A DNA stretch of 64,000 nt, from NCBI GenBank assembly GCA_936908745.1, contig CAKZFX010000010.1, positions 124,001 through 188,000 of the forward strand. The letters run 5' to 3'. The translations under genes were made by a program, and so were the position numbers. The notes under the pieces were generated by a model, which was not told the origin of the DNA, searched no databases, and was given only the letters and a program-made list of their open reading frames with translations. Below, piece by piece: positions 8,801 through 16,598 of the stretch. The first letter of the stretch is position 1, and each line of letters opens with the position of its first letter. The stretch is from an uncultured Chitinophagaceae bacterium (GTDB lineage: Bacteria > Bacteroidota > Bacteroidia > Chitinophagales > Chitinophagaceae).

Positions 8801-9222
8801 TACTGTCAGCAGGATTTGATGTGGCAGCGCAGACAGAAAGAGAGATTGTAATTGACGTGAACGAAGTACTGGGAGGAAAAACGAATAATGCAGCTGCACC
8901 TATCCAGGTGAGGATCTTCAAATCATCCAGCTTTACGTATTCGTTTGATGGCAGTGCTACAACAGCAACAGCGCCATTCCCGATCACCGTCAGCAATCCA
9001 AACTGGGAACTGACCACGAATAACGCTTCGCAGTTGTTATTCACGCTGAAACCGGGCAATGATATCAATGGAAACTCGCTCAGCTCTTTTGTAATCAAGC
9101 TGAAAGTAGTACCGGGGGCTTCTAAAGGAACATCCAACTTTAACGCCACGATCATTTCAGGTTCCGGCAATGAAATTGACTTCTCTAACAACCAGGTGGT
9201 GCGTATCCTCAATCTTTTCTAA
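5803..9222 (+). CDS. Large secreted multidomain protein: three related N-terminal modules, Ca-binding repeats, cadherin-like Ig domains
   Basis: A 1139-residue exported protein of unknown function. A signal peptide ends near residue 27 (SVHSANAQ). Three related modules follow at about 30-195, 197-366 and 367-573; each has a Cys-containing start or short linker, a PAxYxAG or PAGxFGGF element and an R-[VI]-Y-Y-A-[MF] end. Next come thrombospondin-3-type calcium-binding repeats (DTDNDGTPDC, DIDGDGIPDAC; about 575-605), then three cadherin/VCBS-like Ig domains starting near 703, 802 and 903 (GNASTND, GNASSND, NVLNNDSD, each with a TYTPN- or SYNPP-like strand). A final domain runs from about 990. 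No type IX sorting signal is obvious at its own C-terminus. The gene 22 bases downstream does carry one, so the pair probably forms one surface unit; adhesion or matrix roles are inference. Confidence 0.85.
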   Translation: MVKFNSVLVKLFCTVLLYISVHSANAQNGSQCYKPLTGAGVGARAVQNGLLCLLCNNGNNLNNLTDASRTNYVEVGQLVGLLQGSGVTVVDSVNTFPAGYYAGYVVDIGSSLLTVNVLNTFTVSTYNNGVLVQTFSGSTLATSPLTGSDQGRSYIYAQTNQAFDEVRFTLNAAVGAISTLRVYYAMTFDPNCGTNENNGVCDDAIQGAGTVVTYNGGLVCALCNLTNGANLVDANKDNYAVASTPAGAVATMSVGVLDEQNIYPANYRAGFVIGPDQANALLDVNVLNNLVVETYLFGTLQESQTFTSGGGLLSVSALSVSNQQKTKLGFVTTKKFNEVRLRINQPVGVSLGGLRIYYAFEEPNTCNDCQEAWTSNRSNPYTGTTVTGTTWTGAGGITLSLPPVVNLTIGGSLTNSGRVVDADLTNYATYTPPVIDAGIINTIINILGLDVLNVLNQTGFKYTVDNSPTGDNGPTFPAGTFGGFVIQKEGGLLEAGVLPAITINLYNGTTLVASQTGNALAGAGVLTVSGGKTVVGFKSPAAFNRIQISINNGALYAGGFLGSSYRIYYAFSVSDTDNDGTPDCIDNCSAGPNSSDIDGDGIPDACDACNVGTAPPTIGATALSNTCPATTVNLSAITAGNVPAGAQLTFHSATPASTANRLATPSAVGAGTYYAAIFDPVNNCYGPTTQITVTITTCGPVAEADHTATIINTPVSGNASTNDRDPGGTALTYNSTPSVAPPNGSVVINANGTFTYTPNNGFVGVDSFQYTVCNAAALCTTAWVHVAVSNPVVNGGLNNAPLAENDYSQTLGTTPVTGNASSNDFDPDGNALSYTLISNPARGTLTLNASGAYTYTPNAGTVGRDTARYRVCDNGSPSLCAEAYIIVEVSNDPNGPLNDPPFAQNDVASTRAGVSTSGNVLNNDSDPNGDALSASAIGSLPAGLTLNSNGTYSYNPPSGFTGTISVPYQACDGGGKCDTATLTIVVLPIKSIDLTPTTRVLSAGFDVAAQTEREIVIDVNEVLGGKTNNAAAPIQVRIFKSSSFTYSFDGSATTATAPFPITVSNPNWELTTNNASQLLFTLKPGNDINGNSLSSFVIKLKVVPGASKGTSNFNATIISGSGNEIDFSNNQVVRILNLF

Positions 9223-9243
9223 AACCTATAAATCCTAAAACAA

Positions 9244-10350
9244 ATGAAACACATATATCGTCTTATATCAATGGCTTGCATCGGCGCTTTGCTGATGACA
9301 ACCCAAGCAACGGCACAAGCGTATCCACAGGCAGACCCTGCCGTACTGGATGTTAACAAACAAGCTCCTTCTGATCCCGCACCTACCGGTAGTAATATCT
9401 CCGGTAGCGCTGTACTCCGGTTTGAAGTGGCAAATAACTCGGGCGGCAATGCAGCCAACGGAACAATACCCGCAGGTGCATTGATCTATACAATCACGTT
9501 CAATCCTAACTACACCTATCAAAGTTTAGTAGCTACCTCACAGTTTGAAGTGATTGCTGCATCACCCGGTGCCCCTGACTATTCAGTGTTTATCAGGAAT
9601 AGGGTGGCCATGTTGCCCGGCGATGCGATGAGTTTTTACCTGAACATAACAGCAACGCAACCTACAACAACCCCGGGAGGAGCCGCCGTTACGATCAACG
9701 TTGACCGCAACCCTGTTCCATCCATTCAATGTGGCAATGCGAGCACATCCAATGATAACGTTTCGAAATCATTCAATGTTATTTCATTGATTACATTACC
9801 GGTTCGCTTCCTGGATCTTACAGCAGCGTTGAACAGCAACATCGTTAATCTTCGCTGGTTGACAAAAGACGAAGTGAACGTCAGCCATTTTGAACTGGAA
9901 AGAAGTACGGATGGCCGCAACTTTGAGCCTGTTACTACCAAAGCCGCATTGGGCAATACAGTAGGTAGTACAGACTACAGCTATCCTGATGATATCCGTA
10001 TGCTGACAGCTTCTACTATTTACTATCGCATCCGGACTGTGGATATGGACGGCCAGTTCTACTACTCAAAAGTGGTGCTGGTAGTGTTGAAAAAAGATGT
10101 GGCAGTATTTGCATGGCCAAATCCATTTACAGACAATGTAAACCTGAAGATAAATGCGACAGGCCGCAGCAAAGCTCATGTGCGTCTTTATACCAGCAAT
10201 GGTTTGCTTATCAAACAAGTGGAGGCATCACTGGTAGCCGGTTCCAACTTCATTTCAATTAATGGATTGGGCAACCTGTCAAAACAAGCGTATGTGGTGG
10301 ATGTGATCGTGGACAATCAAAAAATCTTCAGCGAAAAGTTGATCAAATAA
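9244..10350 (+). CDS. Secreted protein with type IX secretion C-terminal sorting domain
   Basis: A 368-residue exported protein with a signal peptide ending near residue 21 (ATAQA). The N-terminal half (about 25-170) is a beta-rich domain I do not recognise by name. A fibronectin-like stretch follows at about 180-280 (VNLRWLTKDEVNVSHFELER, then YYRIRTVDMDGQFYYSKVV), a signature common just before Bacteroidota sorting tags. The last 80 residues begin AWPNPFTDNVNL and end FSEKLIK, a type A T9SS sorting domain. The protein should be moved across the outer membrane and anchored to the surface or released. It lies 22 bases after the 1139-residue gene, so the two are probably one operon. Confidence 0.85.
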   Translation: MKHIYRLISMACIGALLMTTQATAQAYPQADPAVLDVNKQAPSDPAPTGSNISGSAVLRFEVANNSGGNAANGTIPAGALIYTITFNPNYTYQSLVATSQFEVIAASPGAPDYSVFIRNRVAMLPGDAMSFYLNITATQPTTTPGGAAVTINVDRNPVPSIQCGNASTSNDNVSKSFNVISLITLPVRFLDLTAALNSNIVNLRWLTKDEVNVSHFELERSTDGRNFEPVTTKAALGNTVGSTDYSYPDDIRMLTASTIYYRIRTVDMDGQFYYSKVVLVVLKKDVAVFAWPNPFTDNVNLKINATGRSKAHVRLYTSNGLLIKQVEASLVAGSNFISINGLGNLSKQAYVVDVIVDNQKIFSEKLIK

Positions 10351-10415
10351 AGGCAAGCAGGCAGGAAAAAATCGTAAAACAGAGCTTTTAGGTTGAAAGA
10401 CGATGATTTACAGAA

Positions 10416-10441
10416 AAGCCCCCTCTTTTTTGAGGGGGCTT
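10416..10441. terminator. Bidirectional intrinsic terminator between convergent genes
   Basis: Perfect 10-bp stem AAGCCCCCTC/GAGGGGGCTT around TTTTTT. It sits between the T9SS protein and the DUF2461 gene, which converge on it. Confidence 0.85.
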
Positions 10442-10462
10442 CCTTATACTACAAAGTTACGA

Positions 10463-11131
10463 TTAATCCAGGGAAGTGTTTACGAATTCGATCAGCGGCT
10501 GTAAAGCACTAAAAGCAGTGGTTGTTTTCTTTAATAAATCCTTGGATGTGAGGTCAATATCTTTTACCGCCACCATGCCGATAAAACTCTTCAACTTCAG
10601 GTATTCTGCTGCCGGGTTATCGGCTTCATAACCTTTGGGTACACGGCTCAATGTATACTCGGCACTGCGGTCCAGGTCGCCATAAACAGATTTGAAAGAA
10701 GCAGAACCAATGATCTTCTTAAACTCCTTGAAATTGTAATCAATCTCCTGCCGCACTTTTTTCAGATCGTCAGGCATGGGCATATAAATGCCACCGCCTG
10801 TAAAAGAACCGCCCGGTTCTAAATGAAAATAATAACCGGCGCTGTTAAATGCTTTGCGGCCTCCTTTATTGATGCTGGCGCCAAAATTTGTTTTGTAAGG
10901 CGACTTGTCTTTGGCAAAACGAACATCACGGTTGATGCGGAACATACAATCTTTAGCGACTATATTTTTGATCGTCGCATCTTTTTTACCATGCTGGTCA
11001 ATCACTTGTTGAATAAACGAGGCAAAATCGGCTTTCGCTGCATCATACTCTTTGCGGTGCAGGTCAAACCAGGGTTTGTTATTATTCTTCTTTAACTCTT
11101 TTAAAAATCGAATTGTTGCTGTTTGTAACAT
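10463..11131 (-). CDS. DUF2461 family protein
   Basis: A 222-residue protein of the DUF2461 (TIGR02453) family, widespread in Bacteroidota and of unknown biochemical function. Family features visible here are FLKELKKNNNKPWFDLHRKEYD at the N-terminus, FRINRDVRFAKDKSPYKTNF in the middle (about 65-85), and YYFHLEPGGSFTGGGIYMP (about 100-118). There is no signal peptide or membrane segment, so it should be cytoplasmic. It starts 9 bases after the ligA stop on the same strand and is likely co-transcribed with ligA. That linkage may be only positional; no DNA repair role is shown by the sequence. Confidence 0.9.
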   Translation of the reverse strand: MLQTATIRFLKELKKNNNKPWFDLHRKEYDAAKADFASFIQQVIDQHGKKDATIKNIVAKDCMFRINRDVRFAKDKSPYKTNFGASINKGGRKAFNSAGYYFHLEPGGSFTGGGIYMPMPDDLKKVRQEIDYNFKEFKKIIGSASFKSVYGDLDRSAEYTLSRVPKGYEADNPAAEYLKLKSFIGMVAVKDIDLTSKDLLKKTTTAFSALQPLIEFVNTSLD

Positions 11132-11140
11132 ATCTATTAA

Positions 11141-13237
11141 CTATTTACCGATCATTTTTAAAAATTCGGCTTCACTGATCACTTTTACAGAGGTGATCTT
11201 TTTCGCCTTTTCCAGTTTGCTTCCTGCATCTTCACCCACCACCAAATAATTCAGCTTGGCGCTTACACCACTTACTATCTGCCCGCCGTTTTCTTCCACC
11301 ATCGCTTCCGCATCGCTGCGTTTGAGTGTAGGCAATGTGCCGGTAAACAAAAAGGTAAGCCCGTTCAGATCGCCGCCAGTGGCATGTTCTTTCTTTTCAT
11401 TCTTTAAAACCAATCCCAGTCTTTCCAGTTCTTCCAGCATTTCAATATTGCTGGCATTGCTGAAAAAATGATGAATGCTGCCCGCCACCTTTGGACCAAT
11501 ATCTTCCAGCGCTTGCAGTTGTTCCAACGAAAAATTTTTGAACTCCAGCAAATGAGAAACAGCATGTGCCAATGTTTTCGCTGTTGTTTCACCAACGAAA
11601 CGAATACCAAGGCCATAAATAATACGGTTCAGCGGTTGTTTCTTTGAATTGACAATGGCCTGCTGCAAATTATCAATTGACTTTTGGCCAAAACCTTCCA
11701 TCTTGTCAATGCTGCTGAAATCAAGCGTATAAATGCCCGGAATGTCTTTTAATAAACCGAGTTCATAAAACTTGCGCACATTGGCATCGCCAAAGCCCCT
11801 TATGTCCATCGCATCTTTACTTACAAAATGGATGATACGTTCCACCACCTGTGCCGGGCATTCAATATTGATACAACGCCAGACAGCTTCTTCCTGTTCT
11901 TTAAATAACTTACTGTTGCAAACAGGACATTCCGTCGGGAATTTTATTTCTTTCTCACTTCCTGTTCTTGTATCCGGCATTGACTTTACGATCTGCGGTA
12001 TCACATCGCCGGCTCTCTCAATCAAAACCGTGTCGCCGATACGAAGGTCTTTTTCGCGGATATACTCTTCATTGTGCACAGAAATACTGCTCACCGTTAC
12101 ACCGCCGATAGGAACAGGTTCCAACTTGGCAACAGGCGTTACCGCACCTGTGCGGCCTACCTGGAACTCTACGCCCACTAACTTCGTCGTTGCCTGTCTT
12201 GCTTTGAACTTATAAGCAATTGCCCAGCGGGGGTGGTGTGAGGTCATTCCCATTGCATCCTGCAAAGCCAGTTCGTTTACTTTGATCACCATGCCGTCGA
12301 TCTCGTAAGGCAGGTCATCACGTTTGGCTTCAAAATCGGTGCAGTAAGCAATCACTCCTTCAATACCTTTAAACACCTGTTTTTCATGCTTCGGGCTGCG
12401 AAAACCAAGTTCCCATAACATTTCTAACGATCCCGAATGAGTTAGTAATTCAACAGGTGTATCCTTTCCTTTTGTCGTTGTGTAATAGCTGACGTGATAA
12501 ACAAACGCCTCTAAATGTCTCTTCTGCACTTCCGACGGGTCTTTTACCCGCAGCGTACCGGCAGCCGAATTTCGTGGATTGGCCAATGGTGTCAGACCTT
12601 GCTCAATCAACTGCTGGTTATACTTCGCGAAATTGTTTTTATTGATCAGCACTTCTCCTCTTATCTCCACCGTTTGCAAACCATACGAAGAAAATTTGGC
12701 GGACAAGGGAATGGAACGGATCTGTTTAATATTAGTGGTGATCTCATCTCCTTTTTCACCATCACCACGGGTAGCGCCTCTTACCAGCTTATCATTTTCA
12801 TAAATAAGCGAAATGCTGCCGCCATCAAACTTGGGTTCCACGCAATACTCTATTATATCAAGCCCGGTCAGCTCTCTTGCTTTGCGGTCAAAATCCAGCA
12901 GGTCGTCACTGTTATACGAATTATCCAATGAAAGCATCGGCACCAAATGCTGCGCTTCGGGAAAATCTTTTGTCAATCCTTTGGCCACCCGTTGTGTGGG
13001 CGAGTCATCAGTAACCAGTGCGGGATTGTCCTGTTCTATTTTTTCTAACTCTTTATACAACTGGTCATATTCAGCATCGGCGATCAGTGCGTCATTTAAT
13101 ATATAATAACGATGCTCGTGAAAACGCAACACTTCCCGCAGGCTTTCTGCTCTTTTGGACAGGTCGGAAGCTTCTTTGCTCTTCAACAAGGCCGTTGTTG
13201 CTTTTTGTAATTGCTGGGTCTGTTCTTTGGAATACAT
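11141..13237 (-). CDS. ligA: NAD-dependent DNA ligase
   Basis: LigA joins Okazaki fragments and repairs nicks, using NAD+ to adenylate itself. The 698-residue protein has the full family layout: an N-terminal Ia domain with HRYYILNDALIADAEYDQL (NMN-binding), the adenylation motif EPKFDGG with Lys about residue 136, the OB fold, a four-Cys zinc finger (CPVC ... CINIEC), helix-hairpin-helix repeats, and a C-terminal BRCT domain (LTFLFTGTLPTLKRSDAEAM). ATG 13235-13237 (MYSKEQTQQL) is chosen over one 63 bases upstream, because the extra residues do not match the family and would overlap a -7-like box (TAACTTTA on the minus strand, 13255-13262). DUF2461 follows after 9 bases. Confidence 0.97.
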   Translation of the reverse strand: MYSKEQTQQLQKATTALLKSKEASDLSKRAESLREVLRFHEHRYYILNDALIADAEYDQLYKELEKIEQDNPALVTDDSPTQRVAKGLTKDFPEAQHLVPMLSLDNSYNSDDLLDFDRKARELTGLDIIEYCVEPKFDGGSISLIYENDKLVRGATRGDGEKGDEITTNIKQIRSIPLSAKFSSYGLQTVEIRGEVLINKNNFAKYNQQLIEQGLTPLANPRNSAAGTLRVKDPSEVQKRHLEAFVYHVSYYTTTKGKDTPVELLTHSGSLEMLWELGFRSPKHEKQVFKGIEGVIAYCTDFEAKRDDLPYEIDGMVIKVNELALQDAMGMTSHHPRWAIAYKFKARQATTKLVGVEFQVGRTGAVTPVAKLEPVPIGGVTVSSISVHNEEYIREKDLRIGDTVLIERAGDVIPQIVKSMPDTRTGSEKEIKFPTECPVCNSKLFKEQEEAVWRCINIECPAQVVERIIHFVSKDAMDIRGFGDANVRKFYELGLLKDIPGIYTLDFSSIDKMEGFGQKSIDNLQQAIVNSKKQPLNRIIYGLGIRFVGETTAKTLAHAVSHLLEFKNFSLEQLQALEDIGPKVAGSIHHFFSNASNIEMLEELERLGLVLKNEKKEHATGGDLNGLTFLFTGTLPTLKRSDAEAMVEENGGQIVSGVSAKLNYLVVGEDAGSKLEKAKKITSVKVISEAEFLKMIGK

Positions 13238-13289
13238 AAAAAGGGATTGGCGGATAAAGTTACTGCCTCCGGGTAAAAGAATGATATAG

Positions 13290-13297
13290 TAGATTTG
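13290..13297 (+). promoter_or_regulatory. -7 promoter box of the Nudix-type regulator
   Basis: TAGATTTG fits TAnnTTTG and lies 20 bases before the ATG at 13318, in the divergent region shared with ligA. No -33 TTG is evident. Confidence 0.45.
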
Positions 13298-13317
13298 CAA
13301 ATACGTGAAAACGAAAA

Positions 13318-14055
13318 ATGCGACGTATGAATAAACAGACTAAAGGATTGCGTATGGAAAAACCGCAGCAGCCGATGAAAACCGCGGAACTGGAAAAAAT
13401 CAGTCATAAGGACTACTTTAATATCGCCCTTTCTGTTGACTGTGTCATATTTGGTTACGATAACAAGGAACTGAAAATACTGCTGATCAAATCTGATCTC
13501 GAAGAATTTAAAGGTCTTTATTCCTTATTAGGTGATCTCGTAAAACCGGATGAAGACCTCGACAGCGCCTCTTACCGCGTACTCAAAAGCCGCACCGGCA
13601 TGGAAGATGTGTTTTTAAAACAGGTGCATACGTTTGGAACGGTCAACCGCCATCCTTCCGGCCGTGTGGTCACGGTAGCGTACTACGCATTAATAGATGT
13701 GCGGCATCATCATTTACAGCTCAGTCATAATGAATTGAACTGGCATACGGTGGCTGACATCAAAAAAATGGCCTTTGATCATAAATTGATCATGCAAACC
13801 TGCCTGGAACAACTAAGAGAACAGGCAATGGAACATCCTGTTGCGTTCAACCTTTTGCCCGATAAATTTTCCTTGCGGGAACTACAGGAAGTATACGAAG
13901 CTATCCTTGGCCTCAAACTCGACCGGCGCAACTTCCGCAAAAAAATCACAGCGAAAAACTGGCTCGAAGACCTCGATGAAATGGAAGTAAATCTTCGTCA
14001 CCGGCCGGGCAAACTATATGCGCTGAAAAAAGAATTTGCGCAACACACAAAATAG
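13318..14055 (+). CDS. NrtR-like regulator: degenerate Nudix domain plus C-terminal winged helix
   Basis: A 245-residue protein with the architecture of NrtR-type transcription factors. Residues about 35-165 are a Nudix fold (FNIALSVDCVIFGYDNKEL, LKILLIKSD). The Nudix box is altered: where enzymes have RE-x-x-E-E, this protein has R-V-L-K-S-R before TGM, so hydrolysis is unlikely and ligand sensing more probable. Residues about 175-235 form the winged-helix DNA-binding part typical of this family (FSLRELQEVYEAILGLKLDR, NFRKKI). Known members sense ADP-ribose-type ligands or, in Bacteroidota, regulate sugar genes. No sugar or NAD gene is adjacent, so its target is unknown. An internal Met at residue 13 is an alternative start. 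Confidence 0.8.
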   Translation: MRRMNKQTKGLRMEKPQQPMKTAELEKISHKDYFNIALSVDCVIFGYDNKELKILLIKSDLEEFKGLYSLLGDLVKPDEDLDSASYRVLKSRTGMEDVFLKQVHTFGTVNRHPSGRVVTVAYYALIDVRHHHLQLSHNELNWHTVADIKKMAFDHKLIMQTCLEQLREQAMEHPVAFNLLPDKFSLRELQEVYEAILGLKLDRRNFRKKITAKNWLEDLDEMEVNLRHRPGKLYALKKEFAQHTK

Positions 14056-14078
14056 CTGTTATTTAAGACCGACCCAAT

Positions 14079-14534
14079 ATGAGAGATCTTATCCCTACGA
14101 TAAACGAAATTGTAAAGTATGGACTCCATCCAAACTTGGCAGTTATTGACAAAGAAAAATTGTTAGAAAGGGACCTTGTGAAAATCTACAATCTGTACTT
14201 TGAAATAGAATTTAGCTTTGACGAAATAAATTATCCTGACTTTAATAAAACACTTCTTCCAGATATTAGACAGAATATTGAAAGCAATTTCAAAGACTTT
14301 GGGATTTACAAAACCATACTTAATATTAATGATATCAACAGTTTAGAAGATAGCGCCTTAGGTGATGCTATTGACGATTTAACTGATATAAGTATTGATC
14401 TTTTAGAAATTAAATGGAGAATTGAAAACAACAGTTTAGCCGACGGACTTTGGTTTTTTGAACAGACATTTTCCAGTCATATTCAACAGCATATTCTTGA
14501 CTTATTGAACTACATGAAACAAAAAAATGGTTAG
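14079..14534 (+). CDS. DUF5063-like small protein
   Basis: A 151-residue, acidic, mostly helical cytoplasmic protein without signal peptide or membrane segment. The segment ALGDAIDDLTDISIDLLEIK and the following ENNSLADGLWFFEQTFSSH resemble the DUF5063 family (unknown function). It starts 23 bases after the Nudix regulator and may be read through from it. The gene looks more AT-rich than its neighbours, with many ATT/AAT codons, which may mean a different origin. The family call is from memory of the pattern, so treat it as probable only. Confidence 0.6.
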   Translation: MRDLIPTINEIVKYGLHPNLAVIDKEKLLERDLVKIYNLYFEIEFSFDEINYPDFNKTLLPDIRQNIESNFKDFGIYKTILNINDINSLEDSALGDAIDDLTDISIDLLEIKWRIENNSLADGLWFFEQTFSSHIQQHILDLLNYMKQKNG

Positions 14535-14583
14535 ACAAAAGGTGCAGAGCATTGTCATGACCGTGATTTGTGAGAACAAATAC

Positions 14584-15186
14584 CTATTGGACATCTTTTT
14601 GATGATCAATAATAAACTGTATCAGCTCTTCCAGCGGAATATCAATACGGGAAAGCGCATCTGAAATATCGTCACGGCTTACCTGTGCGGCAAATGAAGG
14701 CGTTTTCAGGCGTTTCAACACGCTTTTTACTTCAAGACCCTCATAACCTGTTGGCCGGATCAAAGCGGCGGCATGAATAAAGCCTGATAACTCATCCATC
14801 GCATAAATCATCTTGTCCATTTTGCTTACGGGCTCCACGCCAAATACTTTTGGCCCGTGTGAGGCAATACAACGGATCACTTCGGCGTCAATATTTCTTT
14901 TTTCCAGCTCTTCAATAATCACTTTGCAATGCTGGTCAGGATATTGCTCCCAATCAGCATCATGCAGCAACCCCGCCAATTCCCATTTTTGGGCGGTCAT
15001 TGCATCGGCATTTTCTTTTTCCAGTGCCCATGCTTTCATATTGGCAGCCACTTGTTTCATGTGCATGCGCAGGCGTTCGTTGGGTACCCATTCATTTAAT
15101 AAAGCCGTGGCTTCTTCAATGCTCATTAAATGACCGCTGTTGGCCGGATCGCCAAACTCGGTGCGGTTTAAAAAATGTGTTGACAT
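14584..15186 (-). CDS. HD-domain protein (predicted metal-dependent phosphohydrolase)
   Basis: A 200-residue cytoplasmic protein of the HD superfamily, whose members hydrolyse phosphate esters of nucleotides with bound metals. The fold is shown by an upstream His in RMHMKQVAANM, the HD pair in ELAGLLHDADWEQYP (about 89-103), CIASHG (about 126-131) and a downstream Asp in YAMDELSG. Close relatives are often annotated as HDIG or hydrolase proteins without known substrate. Residue 21 (MSIEEATALL) is an alternative start. It converges with the DUF5063-like gene across a 49-base gap without a visible terminator. Confidence 0.8.
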   Translation of the reverse strand: MSTHFLNRTEFGDPANSGHLMSIEEATALLNEWVPNERLRMHMKQVAANMKAWALEKENADAMTAQKWELAGLLHDADWEQYPDQHCKVIIEELEKRNIDAEVIRCIASHGPKVFGVEPVSKMDKMIYAMDELSGFIHAAALIRPTGYEGLEVKSVLKRLKTPSFAAQVSRDDISDALSRIDIPLEELIQFIIDHQKDVQ

Positions 15187-15274
15187 ATATTGAATAATAT
15201 CTTTTCAGTTTAAAACAATCGAAGATAGGGATTGATCAAATTGTCCCTGCTCTGTTCTTTGTGATCTTAGTATC

Positions 15275-15294
15275 CCTGTCTGCCGACAGGCAGG
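15275..15294. repeat. 20-base palindromic intergenic repeat, copy 1
   Basis: CCTGTCTGCCGACAGGCAGG, followed by TTTGTGGGAA. The same 20-mer occurs at 20102-20121 (reverse orientation) and 24235-24254. It can fold with stem CCTGTC/GACAGG. Confidence 0.8.
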
Positions 15295-15297
15295 TTT

Positions 15298-15360
15298 GTG
15301 GGAATTTTTCCTAAAAAATTCTCTGCGGCCCTCCTTATCTCTGCGGTTCTCCGTGGCCAA
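15298..15360. repeat. CGCAGAG-type dispersed repeat fragment
   Basis: Contains CTCTGCGG twice (near 15320 and 15340) and CTCCGTGGCC, the reverse-strand form of the CCGCAGAG words found at 22608-22645 and 24292-24329. It adjoins the palindromic repeat, as at 24.2 kb. Confidence 0.55.
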
Positions 15361-15372
15361 ACTCAATATGAT

Positions 15373-15380
15373 TACCTTTG
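15373..15380 (+). promoter_or_regulatory. -7 promoter box of the OB-fold protein gene
   Basis: TACCTTTG, an exact TAnnTTTG match, 7 bases before the ATG at 15388. It fixes the start choice, since the longer frame from 15298 would begin upstream of the promoter, and it predicts a leader of only a few bases. Confidence 0.65.
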
Positions 15381-15387
15381 CATCAGC

Positions 15388-16110
15388 ATGGAGAAAAACG
15401 AACAAGTATACCGGGGCAAAATATCTTTTGTCAACTTTGAAAAACATTTTGCCACCATAGACTATTTGCAGGGCACAAAGCCAAAGGCCGTGAACTTTAA
15501 AACAAGCGCCGAAGGCAATAATAAAAAGCCGCAACATTACCGCGTGAATGATGCGGTGAGCTTCCAGTTAAAACTATCCGACCGTGGCGATAAGATGACC
15601 GCTTACAATGTAAAATTCCTTCACAACGAAGCCATTGACCGTTTGATCCAGAAAGCTTCGTTTGAAAACCGTTTTTCAGGGTATCTTAAAAAAGTAGAAG
15701 AAGATTACTTTATTAAAGAAGCCGATAGTTATATCTTTTTCCCGTTGCTTGTTTCTCCCTGGGAAACACCGCCGGCCGAAACAGCGACCAACGAAATGAT
15801 CAGCTTTCGCTTGTTAAATCTTGATAAGCCCAACGGGATTGTGGGCGAACTGTTTTCACATACCTATATCCCTGAATACAGGAAAGCAGTACAGCATTTC
15901 AATAATAAAATGGAGATTGAGGCCGTCGTGGCAAGGCTTACGCCCCATGCCGCCTTTCTGCATCTTTTTGGAGAAAAAATACAGGCACGACTTCCGTTTT
16001 CAGCGATTAAGGACGAAAACCTTCAGCCGGGTGATAACTTGAAAGTGATTATTACGCACCTGACGCCTCATAAGATCGCCGTTGAGCAAGTGAAAAGCGA
16101 GGAAGCTTAA
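15388..16110 (+). CDS. Predicted nucleic-acid-binding protein with cold-shock-like and S1-like OB folds
   Basis: A 240-residue cytoplasmic protein. The N-terminal region (about 8-80) resembles a cold-shock/OB fold: GKISFVNFEKHFATIDY, KAVNFKTS, VNDAVSFQLKLSDRGDK, AYNVKFL. The C-terminal 60 residues (EIEAVVARLTPHAAFLHLFG ... LQPGDNLKVIITHL) look like a second S1-type OB strand set. An RNA- or single-stranded-DNA-binding role is inference; I do not recognise a named family. The start at 15388 is preferred because a promoter box lies 7 bases upstream, and because the longer frame translates dispersed repeat sequence. Its stop overlaps the convergent cupredoxin gene by 4 bases. Confidence 0.7.
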   Translation: MEKNEQVYRGKISFVNFEKHFATIDYLQGTKPKAVNFKTSAEGNNKKPQHYRVNDAVSFQLKLSDRGDKMTAYNVKFLHNEAIDRLIQKASFENRFSGYLKKVEEDYFIKEADSYIFFPLLVSPWETPPAETATNEMISFRLLNLDKPNGIVGELFSHTYIPEYRKAVQHFNNKMEIEAVVARLTPHAAFLHLFGEKIQARLPFSAIKDENLQPGDNLKVIITHLTPHKIAVEQVKSEEA

Positions 16111-16454
16111 TTGCTGACAATCACCACACCTGTGGCGCCACGATGAATGCTGCATTGGTAACTATACGTTCCCGCTGTGCCAAACCGGTGACTGTAGGTG
16201 GCCCCGGGGAGCATATCGCCGCTGTCTAACGCCTCTTCTGCCGAAAAAACGACATGTGTATCATCTGAATCGTTTATCCAGGTGACCGTGGCTCCTGTTT
16301 TTACCTGCAACGTTTCGGGGCTGAACATGCCAGTACTCATACGAACGACATTGGGTTCCGCTATGCCATCATCATTGCTGTCTTTTGAGCAGGCTATAAA
16401 TAAAAGACCCAGGCTGGCGACCACGGCAAAAAGGGTAAATGCTGACTTTTTCAT
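16107..16454 (-). CDS. Cupredoxin-domain lipoprotein (plastocyanin-like)
   Basis: A 115-residue exported lipoprotein: signal peptide with lipobox ending at Cys22 (LGLLFIAC), a short acidic linker (SKDSNDDG), then one cupredoxin domain. Copper ligands visible are His in DDTHVVFSA, Cys in YSYQCSI and His in SIHRG. Plastocyanin-like relatives usually have Met just after (HPGM or HRGM); here the sequence is HRGATG, so the axial Met seems absent. It may bind copper with altered properties or serve as a small periplasmic electron carrier; partners are not adjacent. It converges on the OB-fold gene with a 4-base overlap. Confidence 0.85.
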   Translation of the reverse strand: MKKSAFTLFAVVASLGLLFIACSKDSNDDGIAEPNVVRMSTGMFSPETLQVKTGATVTWINDSDDTHVVFSAEEALDSGDMLPGATYSHRFGTAGTYSYQCSIHRGATGVVIVSN

Positions 16455-16598
16455 ACTGATTGATTTTTTGCGAACCGGGATATTATTAAAAGCAACACCC
16501 GAGCCAAATTCACGGTATAAAAATGTTTGTTTACCGGAAAAGAATTGGCAATACCTCTGCGTCGCCGGAATTTTGAGGTAGAAACAAATAACCAGGTT

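Noticed and set aside
15298..15387. N-terminal extension of the OB-fold protein
   Set aside because: It lies upstream of an exact promoter box 7 bases before the internal ATG and is made of dispersed repeat sequence.
16527..16598. 24-residue extension of the MBL-fold hydrolase
   Set aside because: The residues look unlike the family; the Met at 16599 begins the conserved KIAGKLPSG segment.
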